Of a stretch of 64,000 bases of DNA, positions 41,882-51,800 are shown piece by piece. This DNA comes from Lentzea sp. NEAU-D7 (GTDB lineage: Bacteria; Actinomycetota; Actinomycetes; Mycobacteriales; Pseudonocardiaceae). Location of the stretch: positions 156,907-220,906 of the forward strand of contig NZ_JAPJDL010000017.1 in the NCBI RefSeq assembly GCF_026242055.1, written 5' to 3'. The translations under genes and the position numbers were made by a program. Position 1 is the first letter of the stretch; each line of letters begins with the position of its first letter. The notes beneath the pieces are model-generated. The model did not search any database. It was not told the DNA's origin and was given only the letters and a program-made list of their open reading frames with translations.

Positions 41882-42805
41882 GGCCCGCCGCGCCGAGCAC
41901 ACCGCGGAGCTCCCCCACCGGGCGCCGTAGAGCAGTCCGGGCAGCAGCTGCCGGAACCGCAGGTGGACCTCGCCGGCCCGGTCCACGGCCTGCTGCAGCC
42001 CGTTCGCCTCGACGTCGGTCCGCTGCAGCACGCCGTCGAACGCCCGCACGAGCCGCTTGCGGTCGTGCTCGAACCGCACGCGCAGGTCGAACACGTCGCA
42101 CGGACGTGCGGGCACGTGCAGCACGCACGGGGGCATGGCGTCGCGGTGAGCGAACCGGTAGCGGACCGCGAAGTCGTGGGTGTCGCCCCGTCCCAGCGGC
42201 TCGGCCGGCACGAGCGTGAAGCCGCGACGGTCCGCACCGCCGCGTTCCCGCAGCGTGCCGCCGTAGAGCAGCTGCACGTCCACGTCGCGCCCGAGCACCG
42301 GGAACAACGAGGCGAATTCCAGCGAGTCCACCCCGTCCTGGTCGACGAGGACCTGGTAGCGCTCCAGCACCTCCGGCTGCCCGCGGTCCAGCGCCACCGC
42401 GACGCTGAGCTCGACGGTGTGCCAGCCGCCGTCGTCGCGCCGCACGGTCGTCGCGGCGAGCTCGGCCAGCTGGTCGACCGCCTCGTCGACGCGGCGGCGC
42501 ACGGTGCGGGAGTCGCGGTCGATCGCCGCCGCCACCCAGCTGACGCGCTCCTGGTAGAGCGGGTGGCGGACGTCGGGGATCAGGCCGAACGCCGCGCGGG
42601 CCGCGAGTTGGAGGTCCTCCGGGAGCTGCTCGACCAGCTCGGTCAGCCGGGTGACCAGCTTCTGCTTCGCGGCGACCGACCCGTCGGCCCTGGTGATCCC
42701 GCAGGCGGCGGCCAGCGCCGGACCGATCTTGTCCGCGATCCGGGCGGCGTGCACGCCTCGTCCCTTGCGAAGGGTCTTCAGCTCACGGACCAGGTTCTTC
42801 ATCAT
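41876..42805 (-). CDS. Hypothetical regulator-like protein, partner of the vWA gene
   Basis: 309 residues. Residues 1-80 look like a basic helical module (NLVRELKTLRKGRGVHAARIADKIGPALAAACGI, then VTRLTELVEQLPEDLQLAARAAFGL). Residues about 85-120 resemble a winged helix (ERVSWVAAAIDRDSRTVRRRVDEAVDQLAELA). The C-terminal half is beta-rich (FTLVPAEPLGRGDTHDFAVRYRFAH, then HVPARPCDVFDLRVRFEHDRKRLVRAFDGVLQ). I do not recognise it as a named family. It starts 90 bases after the vWA gene on the same strand and may form a unit with it. Confidence 0.6.
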   Translation of the reverse strand: MMKNLVRELKTLRKGRGVHAARIADKIGPALAAACGITRADGSVAAKQKLVTRLTELVEQLPEDLQLAARAAFGLIPDVRHPLYQERVSWVAAAIDRDSRTVRRRVDEAVDQLAELAATTVRRDDGGWHTVELSVAVALDRGQPEVLERYQVLVDQDGVDSLEFASLFPVLGRDVDVQLLYGGTLRERGGADRRGFTLVPAEPLGRGDTHDFAVRYRFAHRDAMPPCVLHVPARPCDVFDLRVRFEHDRKRLVRAFDGVLQRTDVEANGLQQAVDRAGEVHLRFRQLLPGLLYGARWGSSAVCSARRAS

Positions 42806-42894
42806 CCTCGCTCTCCTCCCCTTTGCTCGCTCACGTGCGGCGGAGTCAGGTTGCGGCGGGCGTGTGGACGAGAAGTGGACACGCCGTGGATCGG

Positions 42895-43467
42895 TCAGAC
42901 GTGCTCCGGTCGCAGCACGGTCCGCGCCACCGAGGACGCCAGCGCGATGCCCAGGCGCACACCGTCGCCACCGAGGAAGACCCGCGAGCTGCCGATGCGG
43001 CCGAGCGCCTGCTGGTCGACCGCCCCGAGCCCGAACGCGACCATCTCCGGGCACAGCGTGGTGGCGGTGAGCCTCGCGAGCGCCGCGGGCCACGCCGGAT
43101 CGGTGGCCCTTCCGTCGGAGACGAAGAACAGCAGCGGTCGTCGCACCCGGACCCGCTGCGTCTTGAGGCGGTGCACGTCGCGCTCGATGATGGTGCGCAC
43201 GAGGGTGAACGCGGACCCGAAGTCGGAACCGGACTCCTCGCGCGGCGTGATCTCCTCCGCCGGGTCGAGCGCGGGCAGCAACGGCCTCACGACCAGCGGG
43301 CTCTCCGCGAAGACGACCACGCAGAGGCGGATCTGGGCCGTGGCGTGCCGGTCCGCGTGCACCACCCCGCGGAACTCGCGCATCCCTGCGTTGACCTCGT
43401 CGATGTGGTCGCTCATCGAGAACGACACGTCGCACACGAGATAGCACGGCAACACGTCGTGAACCAT
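42895..43467 (-). CDS. von Willebrand factor A domain protein (TerY-like)
   Basis: 190 residues forming one vWA domain. The MIDAS motif is intact: LVCDVSFSMS (DxSxS), Thr or Ser of SGSDFGSAFTLV, and Asp of LLFFVSDGRATD. N-terminal VLPCYLVCDVSFSM without a signal peptide places it in the cytoplasm. TerY-type vWA proteins act in stress or metal-dependent signalling complexes. Divergent from the AfsR-like gene, 150 bases apart. Confidence 0.87.
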   Translation of the reverse strand: MVHDVLPCYLVCDVSFSMSDHIDEVNAGMREFRGVVHADRHATAQIRLCVVVFAESPLVVRPLLPALDPAEEITPREESGSDFGSAFTLVRTIIERDVHRLKTQRVRVRRPLLFFVSDGRATDPAWPAALARLTATTLCPEMVAFGLGAVDQQALGRIGSSRVFLGGDGVRLGIALASSVARTVLRPEHV

Positions 43468-43616
43468 CAGACTTCCCCCTCAGCACGATGCGTGACGGGG
43501 ACACCGTTACCGGATCGCGTTGATCAAACGTGGACAAAAAGCTGATTCGCTGACACGCCAACGGGCCGTTGCGCGACATTCCCCCCAGACGGCAGCTCGT
43601 GCACCTGGAGGACGGC

Positions 43617-46502
43617 GTGGAATTTCGTATGCTGGGTCCGTTGGAATGTTGGCACGGCAACACTTCCGTTTCCCTGGGCGACCAGCAACAACGCTTCATC
43701 CTCGTCGTCCTCCTCCTGCACGCGAACAAGCCCGTGTCACCCGAACGGATCACCGAGATCGTGTGGCCCGAGCAGCCGGAACGCCGGACGCTCGTGCGCG
43801 GGTACATCAACAAGCTGCGCAAGACGTTCGAGCACACCGACGTGGAGATCGACACGACGCCGACCGGATACGTGCTGCGCGTCGACGAGGACCAGATCGA
43901 CACCGTGCGGTTCGACCGGCTGCGCGCGGCCGCCGCGCAGGCCGTGCAGGACAACGACCAGCGCCTGGCCATCGACCTCCTGCGCACGGCGGTGGCGCTG
44001 TGGCGGGGCAGGTTCCTGGAGGACATCGACATCGACAGGGTCGGCGGCCCCGAGGTGATCCCGCCGGACGAGAGCCACCTCGACGCGCTCGGTGACCTGG
44101 CCGAGTGGGAGCTCCTCGCCGGCGACCACCGGTCGGCCCGCGACCGGATGCGCCGTGCCGTCCGCAGCGCGCCGGACAACCAGAAGTACGCCGAGCTGCT
44201 GATGCGCGCGTTGATCGCGGGTGGCGACCGCGTCGGCGCGATCCGTGCCTTCGACACCGCCGCCGAGGCACTGGGCGAGCTCGGGATCGAGCCGGGAACG
44301 GTGCTGCGCAACCTCGCGGAACGCGCCAGGAGGGGCGAACCGGTCAGCTCGCTGCCGTCCCGTCCCGGCGGGTTCACCGGCCGGTCCGAGGAGCTGGACA
44401 AGATCGAGGCGGCCGCGGCGGGCTCGGACGAGCGACGCGCGGTGTGGATCAGCGGCGCGCTCGGCGTCGGCAAGACCGGCCTGGCCGTCGAGGCGGCGCA
44501 CCGGTTGCGGCCCCGTTTCCCGGACGGCCAGCTCCTGTTGCGGCTCAACGGGTTCACACCGAACGTGGCGCCGATGTCCGTCTCGGACGCGCTGAGCCAG
44601 CTGCTCACGGAGCTGGGCGTGCCGGCCGAGCAGATCCCGGACACGGTGGGCCGCAAGGCATCGCTCTACCAGACCCAGCTCTACGGCACGAAAACGCTGG
44701 TGGTGCTGGACAACGCGGCGTCGCCCGACCAGATCCGGCCGCTGCTGCCCGAGGCGCGCGACTGCTTCGCGATCGTCACGAGCCGCAAGATGGGCGAGCC
44801 GGACATCAGCGAACACGTGCGGCTGGCCCCGATGCCCGCGGACGACGCCTCCGCGCTGTTCCGGAGGCTGACCGACCCGTTCCGGGTGCGCGGCAGGGCG
44901 GCGGACATCGCGGGCCTGGTGAAGCGCTGCGGGTACCTGCCGGTGTCGATCACGGTCGCGGCGGCGTTGCTGCGCAGGCACGACCGCTGGTCGCTCGACC
45001 ACCTGCTCGGCCTGATGGACGAGGAGGGTCCGTTGCGGGAAGACGCCGCGGTGCTGGCGTCCTACCGGCAGCTCGGTGAACGGCAACAGGAGCTGTTCCG
45101 GCTCTTCGGCCACCTCCCGGGTCCGGACGTCGATCTCGTCGGCGCCGCGGCGCTCGCGGGTCTCGACGTCACCGCCACCCGCAGGCTGCTCGACGACCTG
45201 CACGAGGTCTGCCTGCTGGAGGAGGTCGCGCCGGACCGGTACCAGATGCTCGACCCGATCAAGGAGTTCGCCGCTCTCGAACCCCCTCCCGCGGACGCCC
45301 TGGTGCGCCTGCTCGACTTCTACCTCGTGTCGCTGAGCAACGCGGTGAGCTCGGCCTACCCGTTCGACCGCACCGTCCAGCCGCCGGTGGACCGCACGAG
45401 CCCCCTGGCGATGCGGTTCTCCGGTGAGGACGAGGCGCTCGCGTGGATCACCGCCGAGCGCGACAACCTGATGGCGGCGATCAAGCGCTCAGGTGCCGAC
45501 CACGCGTGGCGGCTGGCCGCGCTGATCTGGCGGCACTTCAACACGGCGAACCGGTTCGAGGACTGGTTCGAGGCCGTCGACTCCGTTCGCGCGGAGGACG
45601 ACCGCGGTCAGGCGCACGTGCTGCTGCGCCTGTCCACCGCGCACGACCGGCTCGGCAGGCACAGCGAGGCGTTCGCGTTCGCCGAACAGGCGCTGAAGAG
45701 GTGGTCGCGGCTCGGCGACGTGGCGGGCGAGGCGGCGACGCTGTGCGCGCTCGCCGTGTCCGCGATGCAGCTCGGCTCCCACGGTGAGGCGGTGCGCTGC
45801 TACGAGGCCGGGCTCGCGAAGTACGAGCAGTGCGGTGACCTGCGGGGCCGGGCGCACGCGCTCAGCATGCTGGGCTACCTCAACGAACAGCACGGCAGGT
45901 ACGAGATCGCGTTGCGGCAGCACGGCGAGGCCGTGGAGATGTTGCGGGAGATCGGCCACCTGCAGGGACTGGCGCACGCGTTGAACAACCGCGGTGCGAA
46001 CCGGCAGCACCTGGGGATGCTGGAGGAGGCCATCCCCGACCACCTGGAGGCGCACGAGATCGCGGTCGAGATCGGCGACGACTGCGTGGCCGCCTACGCG
46101 TTGACCAACATCGCCGACGCCCACCGGCTCTCCGGCAGGCTGGGCGAAGCCCTGCACCACCACGAACTGGCCTCCGCCGCCGCGGCGGGACTGTCCGACG
46201 CGGACCTGCGCGCGCGGCTCCTGCGCGACCGGGCCGCCACGGCTCGCGACGGTGGCGACCTGGCCGGCGCGCTGCGCCTCTACCGGACGCTGCTGGACCT
46301 CGCCACCAGCACGTGCAACCGCACGCACCAGTCCCACGGTGAGATCGGGGTGGCACGGACGTTGCACGCGCTGGGCCGCCATTCCGAGGCGGTGGCGCAC
46401 TGGAACGCGGCCGAGGCCGTGTTCGCCGAGCTCGACCAGCCGGAGGCGGAGGAGGTGCGGGCCGAGCGTGCGGCGATGACCTGTGCGTGCGGTCAGCGGT
46501 GA
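43617..46502 (+). CDS. AfsR/SARP-type regulator with NB-ARC and TPR domains
   Basis: 961 residues from GTG 43617 (GGAGG 5 bases upstream). An in-frame TTG at 43569 is rejected. Domains: winged-helix SARP DNA-binding (EFRMLGPLECWHGNTSVSLGDQQQRFILVVLLLHANKPVSPERITEIVW), bacterial transcriptional activation domain (about 95-240), NB-ARC with Walker A ISGALGVGKTGLAV and Walker B KTLVVLDNA (about 255-560), then C-terminal TPRs (about 650-950, e.g. GDLRGRAHALSMLGYLNEQHGRYEIALRQHGEA). Such proteins activate antibiotic clusters or development. No biosynthetic cluster is next to it. It overlaps the XRE gene end by 10 bases. Confidence 0.92.
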   Translation: MEFRMLGPLECWHGNTSVSLGDQQQRFILVVLLLHANKPVSPERITEIVWPEQPERRTLVRGYINKLRKTFEHTDVEIDTTPTGYVLRVDEDQIDTVRFDRLRAAAAQAVQDNDQRLAIDLLRTAVALWRGRFLEDIDIDRVGGPEVIPPDESHLDALGDLAEWELLAGDHRSARDRMRRAVRSAPDNQKYAELLMRALIAGGDRVGAIRAFDTAAEALGELGIEPGTVLRNLAERARRGEPVSSLPSRPGGFTGRSEELDKIEAAAAGSDERRAVWISGALGVGKTGLAVEAAHRLRPRFPDGQLLLRLNGFTPNVAPMSVSDALSQLLTELGVPAEQIPDTVGRKASLYQTQLYGTKTLVVLDNAASPDQIRPLLPEARDCFAIVTSRKMGEPDISEHVRLAPMPADDASALFRRLTDPFRVRGRAADIAGLVKRCGYLPVSITVAAALLRRHDRWSLDHLLGLMDEEGPLREDAAVLASYRQLGERQQELFRLFGHLPGPDVDLVGAAALAGLDVTATRRLLDDLHEVCLLEEVAPDRYQMLDPIKEFAALEPPPADALVRLLDFYLVSLSNAVSSAYPFDRTVQPPVDRTSPLAMRFSGEDEALAWITAERDNLMAAIKRSGADHAWRLAALIWRHFNTANRFEDWFEAVDSVRAEDDRGQAHVLLRLSTAHDRLGRHSEAFAFAEQALKRWSRLGDVAGEAATLCALAVSAMQLGSHGEAVRCYEAGLAKYEQCGDLRGRAHALSMLGYLNEQHGRYEIALRQHGEAVEMLREIGHLQGLAHALNNRGANRQHLGMLEEAIPDHLEAHEIAVEIGDDCVAAYALTNIADAHRLSGRLGEALHHHELASAAAAGLSDADLRARLLRDRAATARDGGDLAGALRLYRTLLDLATSTCNRTHQSHGEIGVARTLHALGRHSEAVAHWNAAEAVFAELDQPEAEEVRAERAAMTCACGQR

Positions 46503-47677
46503 GTCAGGAGCCGTTTCAGGCCGGGGTGGACCTCGCGCACCGCGGCGTGGTTGTGCCACCTGCCCAGGGTTCTGGCCAGCTGCCGCAGATCCGTCCGGAC
46601 GGTGGCCGAGTCGACGTGCGCCGCGTCGTCCATCGTGGCGGCGAGCGTCCGGCAGCTCTGGTCGACGTCACCGGACAACGCCTGGGCGAGCGCCTTGCGC
46701 GTGCCGAAGCGAGCCCTCGTGCGGCGCGACGTGGCGGGGACGAGCGCGAGCTGCCGGTCCAGCACGGCGGCGGCCTCCGCGTTGAGCCCGAGGTCGCTCA
46801 ACGCCCATCCCCTGGCCAGTTCCAGCGGATCGGGTGCGCTGGGGCCGAGCGCCGGGTACGGGCTGTCCGGCTGCGCGGAGTCCATCAGCCGCACGGCGCG
46901 GTCGAACGCGCTCTCGGCGGCGTAGCGGTCTCCGGCGAGCGCGTGTCCCTGCGCCTCACGCCGTGCGGCCAGCGCGAGCACGCGTGAGCCGGCGTTGCCG
47001 ATCCACTGCGCCTGCTGGGCGAGGTTGATCGTGCTCCGGGCGTCCTGCCGGTAGAACGCGATCCCCGCCTCCCGCACGAACGAGTAGCTCGCGATGTCCG
47101 GATCCCCCGCCGCGCGCGACAGTTCGGAGGCCTGCCTCGTCCACCACAGCGCCGCCTGCTCGTCGCCCGCCTCCTGGCTCATCCAGCCCGTGTACTCGGA
47201 CAGGCGCGCGGCGAGCCTCAGCAACCCCGTGCCGAGCGACCCGGTGTTCTCCCGCGCCATCCCGTGCACGGTGTGCTGCAAGGCTTTCAGCGGCTCGATG
47301 ATCACCATCGGGCTGGTGCGCAGGCCCAGTGCCCGCAGGTTCTCGAACGAGGTGCGCATCCCCGCGACCACCTGGGCGTCCGGGGCCGGCCGGAGCCCGC
47401 CGCCGGCGAACGCGCCGACACCGAGCATCGTGCCGGCCACCAGCACCTGGCGGCGGGCGAGCGACGGGGTGCCGTGCATCGCGGCCTCGATCAGCCGCCC
47501 GCCCACGCCGAGCACGCCGTCGCACAGGCGGGCGACCGTCGGTGTCGGCGGTTTCAGATCGTTCTCGATCTTGCTCAGATAGCCCTTGCTGTAATGAATC
47601 AGCTTCGCCAGCTGTCCCATCGACAGCCCCGCGGCGACGCGGTGTTCACGCAGCAACTCACCAAAACTTCCGGCCAC
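46493..47677 (-). CDS. XRE-family regulator with TPR-like C-terminal domain
   Basis: 394 residues. N-terminal Cro/C1 helix-turn-helix: GELLREHRVAAGLSMGQLAKLIHYSKGYLSKIENDLKPPTPTVARLCDGVL. A hydrophobic segment after twin Arg follows (LARRQVLVAGTMLGVGAFAGGG, residues about 73-96), a feature I recall in NsdA-like actinobacterial regulators. The rest is helical repeats (ARLSEYTGWMSQEAGDEQAALWWTRQASEL and similar). The domain order resembles peptide-sensing XRE-TPR regulators. A 59-aa secreted peptide gene lies just upstream on the same strand. Confidence 0.88.
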   Translation of the reverse strand: MAGSFGELLREHRVAAGLSMGQLAKLIHYSKGYLSKIENDLKPPTPTVARLCDGVLGVGGRLIEAAMHGTPSLARRQVLVAGTMLGVGAFAGGGLRPAPDAQVVAGMRTSFENLRALGLRTSPMVIIEPLKALQHTVHGMARENTGSLGTGLLRLAARLSEYTGWMSQEAGDEQAALWWTRQASELSRAAGDPDIASYSFVREAGIAFYRQDARSTINLAQQAQWIGNAGSRVLALAARREAQGHALAGDRYAAESAFDRAVRLMDSAQPDSPYPALGPSAPDPLELARGWALSDLGLNAEAAAVLDRQLALVPATSRRTRARFGTRKALAQALSGDVDQSCRTLAATMDDAAHVDSATVRTDLRQLARTLGRWHNHAAVREVHPGLKRLLTHR

Positions 47678-47730
47678 GATTGCCTCCCGCTCCGGCGTCA
47701 GCCGAGTACATCACCAGAATCCACCCGACG

Positions 47731-47770
47731 CAATCGCCCTGGCCATGACAAATAATGGCCAGGGCGATTG
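47731..47770 (-). terminator. Terminator of the small secreted peptide gene
   Basis: CAATCGCCCTGGCCAT (47731-47746) and its exact inverse (47755-47770) flank the 8 bases GACAAATA. It lies 11 bases past the stop at 47781 and 54 bases before the XRE start. It insulates or attenuates transcription between the two. Confidence 0.8.
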
Positions 47771-47780
47771 TGCGGTTATG

Positions 47781-47960
47781 TCATCCGTGCCACGGGTTGC
47801 CGCCGCCGTTCTGGTTCTCCGTGGTGGTCGTGGTGGTGGGAGGCGGCGGCGGGTTGCCGTCCGCGTTCGCCGCGCCGCCACCGGAAACAGCGGCGGCGAC
47901 GGCGAGGGCGGTCACCAGCGTGGTGGCACCGGCGACGAAAGTGGACACGATTTTGGACAT
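47781..47960 (-). CDS. Small secreted Pro/Thr-rich peptide
   Basis: A 59-residue gene with GGAGG 7 bases before the ATG at 47960. Residues 1-33 are a Sec signal peptide (SKIVSTFVAGATTLVTALAV, then AAAVSGGGAANA). The mature part would be about 26 residues: DGNPPPPPTTTTTTENQNGG and a short tail ending NPWHG. It has a good ribosome site, a signal sequence and its own terminator, so it is a real gene despite its size. It could be a cell-wall-linked peptide or a signalling precursor for the XRE-TPR regulator encoded downstream; neither is shown by sequence. Confidence 0.72.
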   Translation of the reverse strand: MSKIVSTFVAGATTLVTALAVAAAVSGGGAANADGNPPPPPTTTTTTENQNGGGNPWHG

Positions 47961-48177
47961 GACGAATCCTCCGAAGGAAATCGCAATTGATTTCGGGATT
48001 TCGCCCGCCGTTCTGCGGGCTACTTCGAGGATTCATCTTCAGAAATCGCGATAACAGGGGTTTCCCGTTGCCCACCGAGGTGGTCAACACGTCCACTCCT
48101 CATCCACTTCTGGTCGACACCCGCCGTGGATGCTGCGCGCGCCGGCCGAGGGCCGGCCCACACCCGAGGAGGTTGGA

Positions 48178-48792
48178 GTGACCGAATCCGCGACCTACGA
48201 CATCGCCGTGTCGTTCGCCGAAGAGCAGCGCGCCGTGGTCGGCGAGGTGGTCGAGGCGTGCCGGCAACGCGGCCTGACCGTGCTGGAGGGCGACGACGTG
48301 CCCGAGGCCAGGGTGCGCTTCTTCGTGCCGTTCGTGTCCAGTGTGGACGAACTGGCGGTGAACGGCGATGAGCACGTGCTGCCGGTGCTGACGGGTGACG
48401 CTCCCGCGCCGTCGTCGTTCCTGCGCACGGACGAGGGGCTGGTGGACGCCCTCGTCAGCCGGGTGGAGGCGGCCGAGACCGAGGGCAGGGAACGGGTGTC
48501 CGTCGCCGAGGCGGCGACCGCGACCGAGGTGACGACCGCTCCCGAAGAGCCCGCCACCACCAGCCCGTTGCGTTCCCTGGCCGAACAGTTCGCCGCCGCG
48601 GGCACCAAGCGCGACCTCAGCGGCACCCTGCACCTCGGTGACTCCACGATCGCCGTCCGCGTGGAACGAGCGGGCGACACCGTCTACGCGGTGGAAGTCC
48701 GCGACGAGACCGTGAACTTCGTCGTCCTGGGCGGCACCACCGACCTGCTCGCCACGCTGCACGACCGGATCGAGGCCATGCTGGCCTCGTGA
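48178..48792 (+). CDS. TIR/SEFIR-like protein with unknown C-terminal domain
   Basis: 204 residues from GTG 48178 (GAGGAGG upstream). The N terminus, ATYDIAVSFAEEQRAVVGEVVEACRQRGLTVLEGDD, then VRFFVPFVSSVDE, has the beta-1 and beta-2 pattern of TIR-like domains (YDIAVSFAxEQ). The domain is short and has no WxxxE motif, so it is likely non-catalytic. Residues about 85-120 are an Ala/Glu/Thr linker. The C-terminal 75 residues (LAEQFAAAGTKRDLSGTLHLGDSTIAVRVERAGDTVYAVEVRDETVNFVVLGG) form an unrecognised small beta domain. Converges on the TIR-MinD-HerA operon and shares its terminator. Confidence 0.6.
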   Translation: MTESATYDIAVSFAEEQRAVVGEVVEACRQRGLTVLEGDDVPEARVRFFVPFVSSVDELAVNGDEHVLPVLTGDAPAPSSFLRTDEGLVDALVSRVEAAETEGRERVSVAEAATATEVTTAPEEPATTSPLRSLAEQFAAAGTKRDLSGTLHLGDSTIAVRVERAGDTVYAVEVRDETVNFVVLGGTTDLLATLHDRIEAMLAS

Positions 48793-48798
48793 CGCGAA

Positions 48799-48833
48799 AA
48801 AGGGCGGTGCCCCCGTCGGGGACACCGCCCTTT
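48799..48833. terminator. Bidirectional terminator between the TIR-like and HerA-like genes
   Basis: AAAGGGCGGTG and CACCGCCCTTT, with inner CCCC/GGGG pairing, form a long hairpin between stops at 48792 and 48835. There are A and T tails on each side. Confidence 0.85.
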
Positions 48834-48834
48834 C

Positions 48835-51800
48835 TCACTGCTTCCTGGCCCGCTCGACCACTTCCTCGAGCCGCAACGGGCTCGGCGGGTGATGGCTCAG
48901 GCACAGCGGCGCCCGCATCCGCCGGAACCCGAACGTGTCCCCGGTGACGTAGAACTGCCCGCGCTCCAGCCGGGAGATGTCCGCGATCGAACTCCCCTTG
49001 GCCCGCGCCATGTCCGTGGCCGCGGCGATCTGCGCCGGACTGTTCAACCGCCCGAAGAACTGCGTGGTCGCGTTACCGGTGACCTGGTTGTGCACACCCT
49101 TCGGCGCCTGCGTGGCGAGCAACAACCCCAGCCCGTACTTGCGAGCCTGCGACGCCAGCAGGATCGTCGTCTGCGTGCTGGCCGTCACCCCGCCGGACGG
49201 CGCGATCGTCTGCGCCTCGTCCATCACCATCAACCCGCCGAGCGGCCGGTCGACGGCGGGATTCCGCTTGATCCAGGCGAACACCTCCAGCTGCAGCTGG
49301 CTGATGAACCCCTGCCGCTGCTCGTCCGAGGGCAACCCGACGAAGCTGATCACCGAGATCCGGGCCTTCTTCCCCCGCGACGGCTCGAACAACACCCCGG
49401 GATCCGTGGCTTCCCCGGTCCCCGCGAGCAGGGGGTCGTTGACCATCGCGGCCCTGAGCGTCTCCGCCAGATCAGCCGCGGTGGCCGTCGCCGAGTAGAG
49501 CTTGCTGACCCCGTCCGGCAACTCGGCCAGCAGGTCCACGAGCCCGTTCAGGTCCCTCCGGTCAGCCCGCGCGTAGTGCTTCAACGCCTCCTTGAGCACC
49601 GCCCGCCCGCGAACGGCGAACTTCGTCTCGTTGGCGATCCGCGCGTGGGGCACCAACCGTGCCACCGCCGCCTCGACCGCGGCCTCGAACTCGTCCTGAT
49701 CCCCCCGCACCAGAGCGAAGTCCGGCAGGGGATGAAAACTCAGCGGCCGTCCAGCCGCACGTCCCGGCGTCCACACCACGACCTCGGTGCCGGCGAGGTA
49801 CGCGGCGGCCTTGGCCGCGTCCCCGGCCCGCCACTCCCCCGGCGCCTCGGGCCAGGCATCGCCCAGCCGCGCCAGGTCGTTGTTGGGATCCAGCACGATC
49901 GCCGAAACCCCTTGCAACGCACACTCCTCGACGATCCGGCGCAACAACACCGTCTTGCCGCTGCCTGACCCGGCGAACACGATCGCGTGCTTGCGCAACG
50001 ACTCCAGCTCGATCCGGATCTCCCCGTCCATCCCGAGCACGATCGCGCCGTCACCCCGCTCCGGCGGTGGCTCCGGCTTCGCGGACCGGTTCTCCGGCTG
50101 TGGTTCTTCCAACTCGGGAGTCACCGGCTGGGGCATCGCCGGCGGAGGGCGCGTCTCCTGGTGCCCGCTCCTGATGCCGCTCCTCGCCGGATCCGGCAGG
50201 ATCACCCGCAGGAACGTGGTGCTGCTGGCGGGCTTGCGCGCCACCAGCCAGGCGAGCAGCTGGTGCGACTGCGACGACCACATCTCCTTGAGAGCGATGA
50301 AGGTGCGCAGGTCCTCGTCGGACACGTCGACGCTCTTGCCGCCGCGCTTCTCGAACTCCGCGACCTCGCCCCTGGTCTTCGCTCCGGTCCACCCCTTGGA
50401 GCCGTTGCGGATCAGGACGAGGTGCCTGCCCCGTCCGCCGGCCGCGGCCGCGCGTGCGTCCCGCAGCCTGCGCAGCACCCGGTTGCCGTGACCGCTCGCG
50501 ATGTGCCGGAAGACCCAGCGTTCCTCGACGTCACGCTCCTCGTCCACGGTGTGCCGCAGGCTCGCGTGCAGGCTCTTGTCCTCGGACTGGGGCTCGGGGT
50601 GCCACGCGAGGTCGTCGTTGCCGATCTCGGTTACCCACGACCTCAGCCCCGCCAGCAGCAACGCCGGCATCACTTCGTCCTCGTTGTGCGGCCTGACGTC
50701 CGCGGCCGCGAGCGCGGCCTTCTCCCGCAGCCGCGCGAACTTGGCGTCGAGGCCCGCGAGGTAGTCCGGTTCGGGACCTGCCTGCCGCGGGGACGCGGCC
50801 TTCGGCGCGGGTGTCTCCTCCTGCTGTTCGGGCTCCTGGAACGAGCGGAGCTCCCGGATCTCACCGTGCAGGCAGGCCTCCGCGTGGGAGTGGACGCGCT
50901 TGAGCAGCGTGCGCGGGGTCTCGCCCTGCCAGTCGTCGCCGAACGCTTCGGCCGCCACCGGCCAGGTCGGGTGGGGAGGTGTGATCCCGTGGCTCCGGTA
51001 GATCACCCCGAGCCACTTCTCGACCAGCGTCCTGGCGATCGCGGGATCGGTGATGGCGCCGAGGATCGGCGTCAGCGTGAACCGGTCCCCGACGGTGTCG
51101 CTGGCGGCCTTGCGCAGCTTGATCCACGTCGTGGGCAGGCACGCGACGATGGTCACCGTTCGCCGGGTGATCTCGCGCAGCTGCATCAACCCGTCCGAGA
51201 TGAGCGCGAGCTCCCGCGCTTCCTCGGGGCTGAGGTCGTCCTCGATGAGGTCCTGGGTCTTGTTGACCACGGTGTCCAGCTGGTCGATCGCGATCACGCA
51301 GGGACCCGTCATGGCCAAGACGCGGGAGATGTCCCGCACCACGTGCCGCGCCGGCTTCGTCCTGCTCGACAACCCCCACTCGCGGCGCTCGCCCGTCTCG
51401 TCGTCGAGCCCCTCGAGGTAGCCCTGGCCGATCGACGAGTGCCTGGACGCGTACAGCACCAGAGCGCGGATCACCGCGTTGCAGTCCGTCGCGATCCGGG
51501 CGTCCACCTTGCGCAGGCCGTCGACGAGGGCGTCCAGGTGCTCCGGCGCCAGCGGTGCCTCGTTCACGATCGCCCTGGTGATCTCCTCGGACACGTCCGC
51601 ACCACGGCACAGCTGGCGCAGCAGCACGGTGAGCTGGAGCGCTCCGCTGTCGTCGGTCCTGAGCAGTTCGGTGCGCATGGCCTCGGCGACGTCGTCCCAG
51701 AACATCTCCGCCGAGCTGACCTCGATCAGGAAGAAGTAGCCACCGGTCTCCTGCACCATGCTGCGCACCGTGCCGAGCAGGTGGGTCTTCCCGACGCCCT

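Noticed and set aside
43569..43616. N-terminal extension of the AfsR-like regulator from a TTG
   Set aside because: A GGAGG lies 5 bases before the GTG at 43617, and that start gives the standard SARP N terminus.
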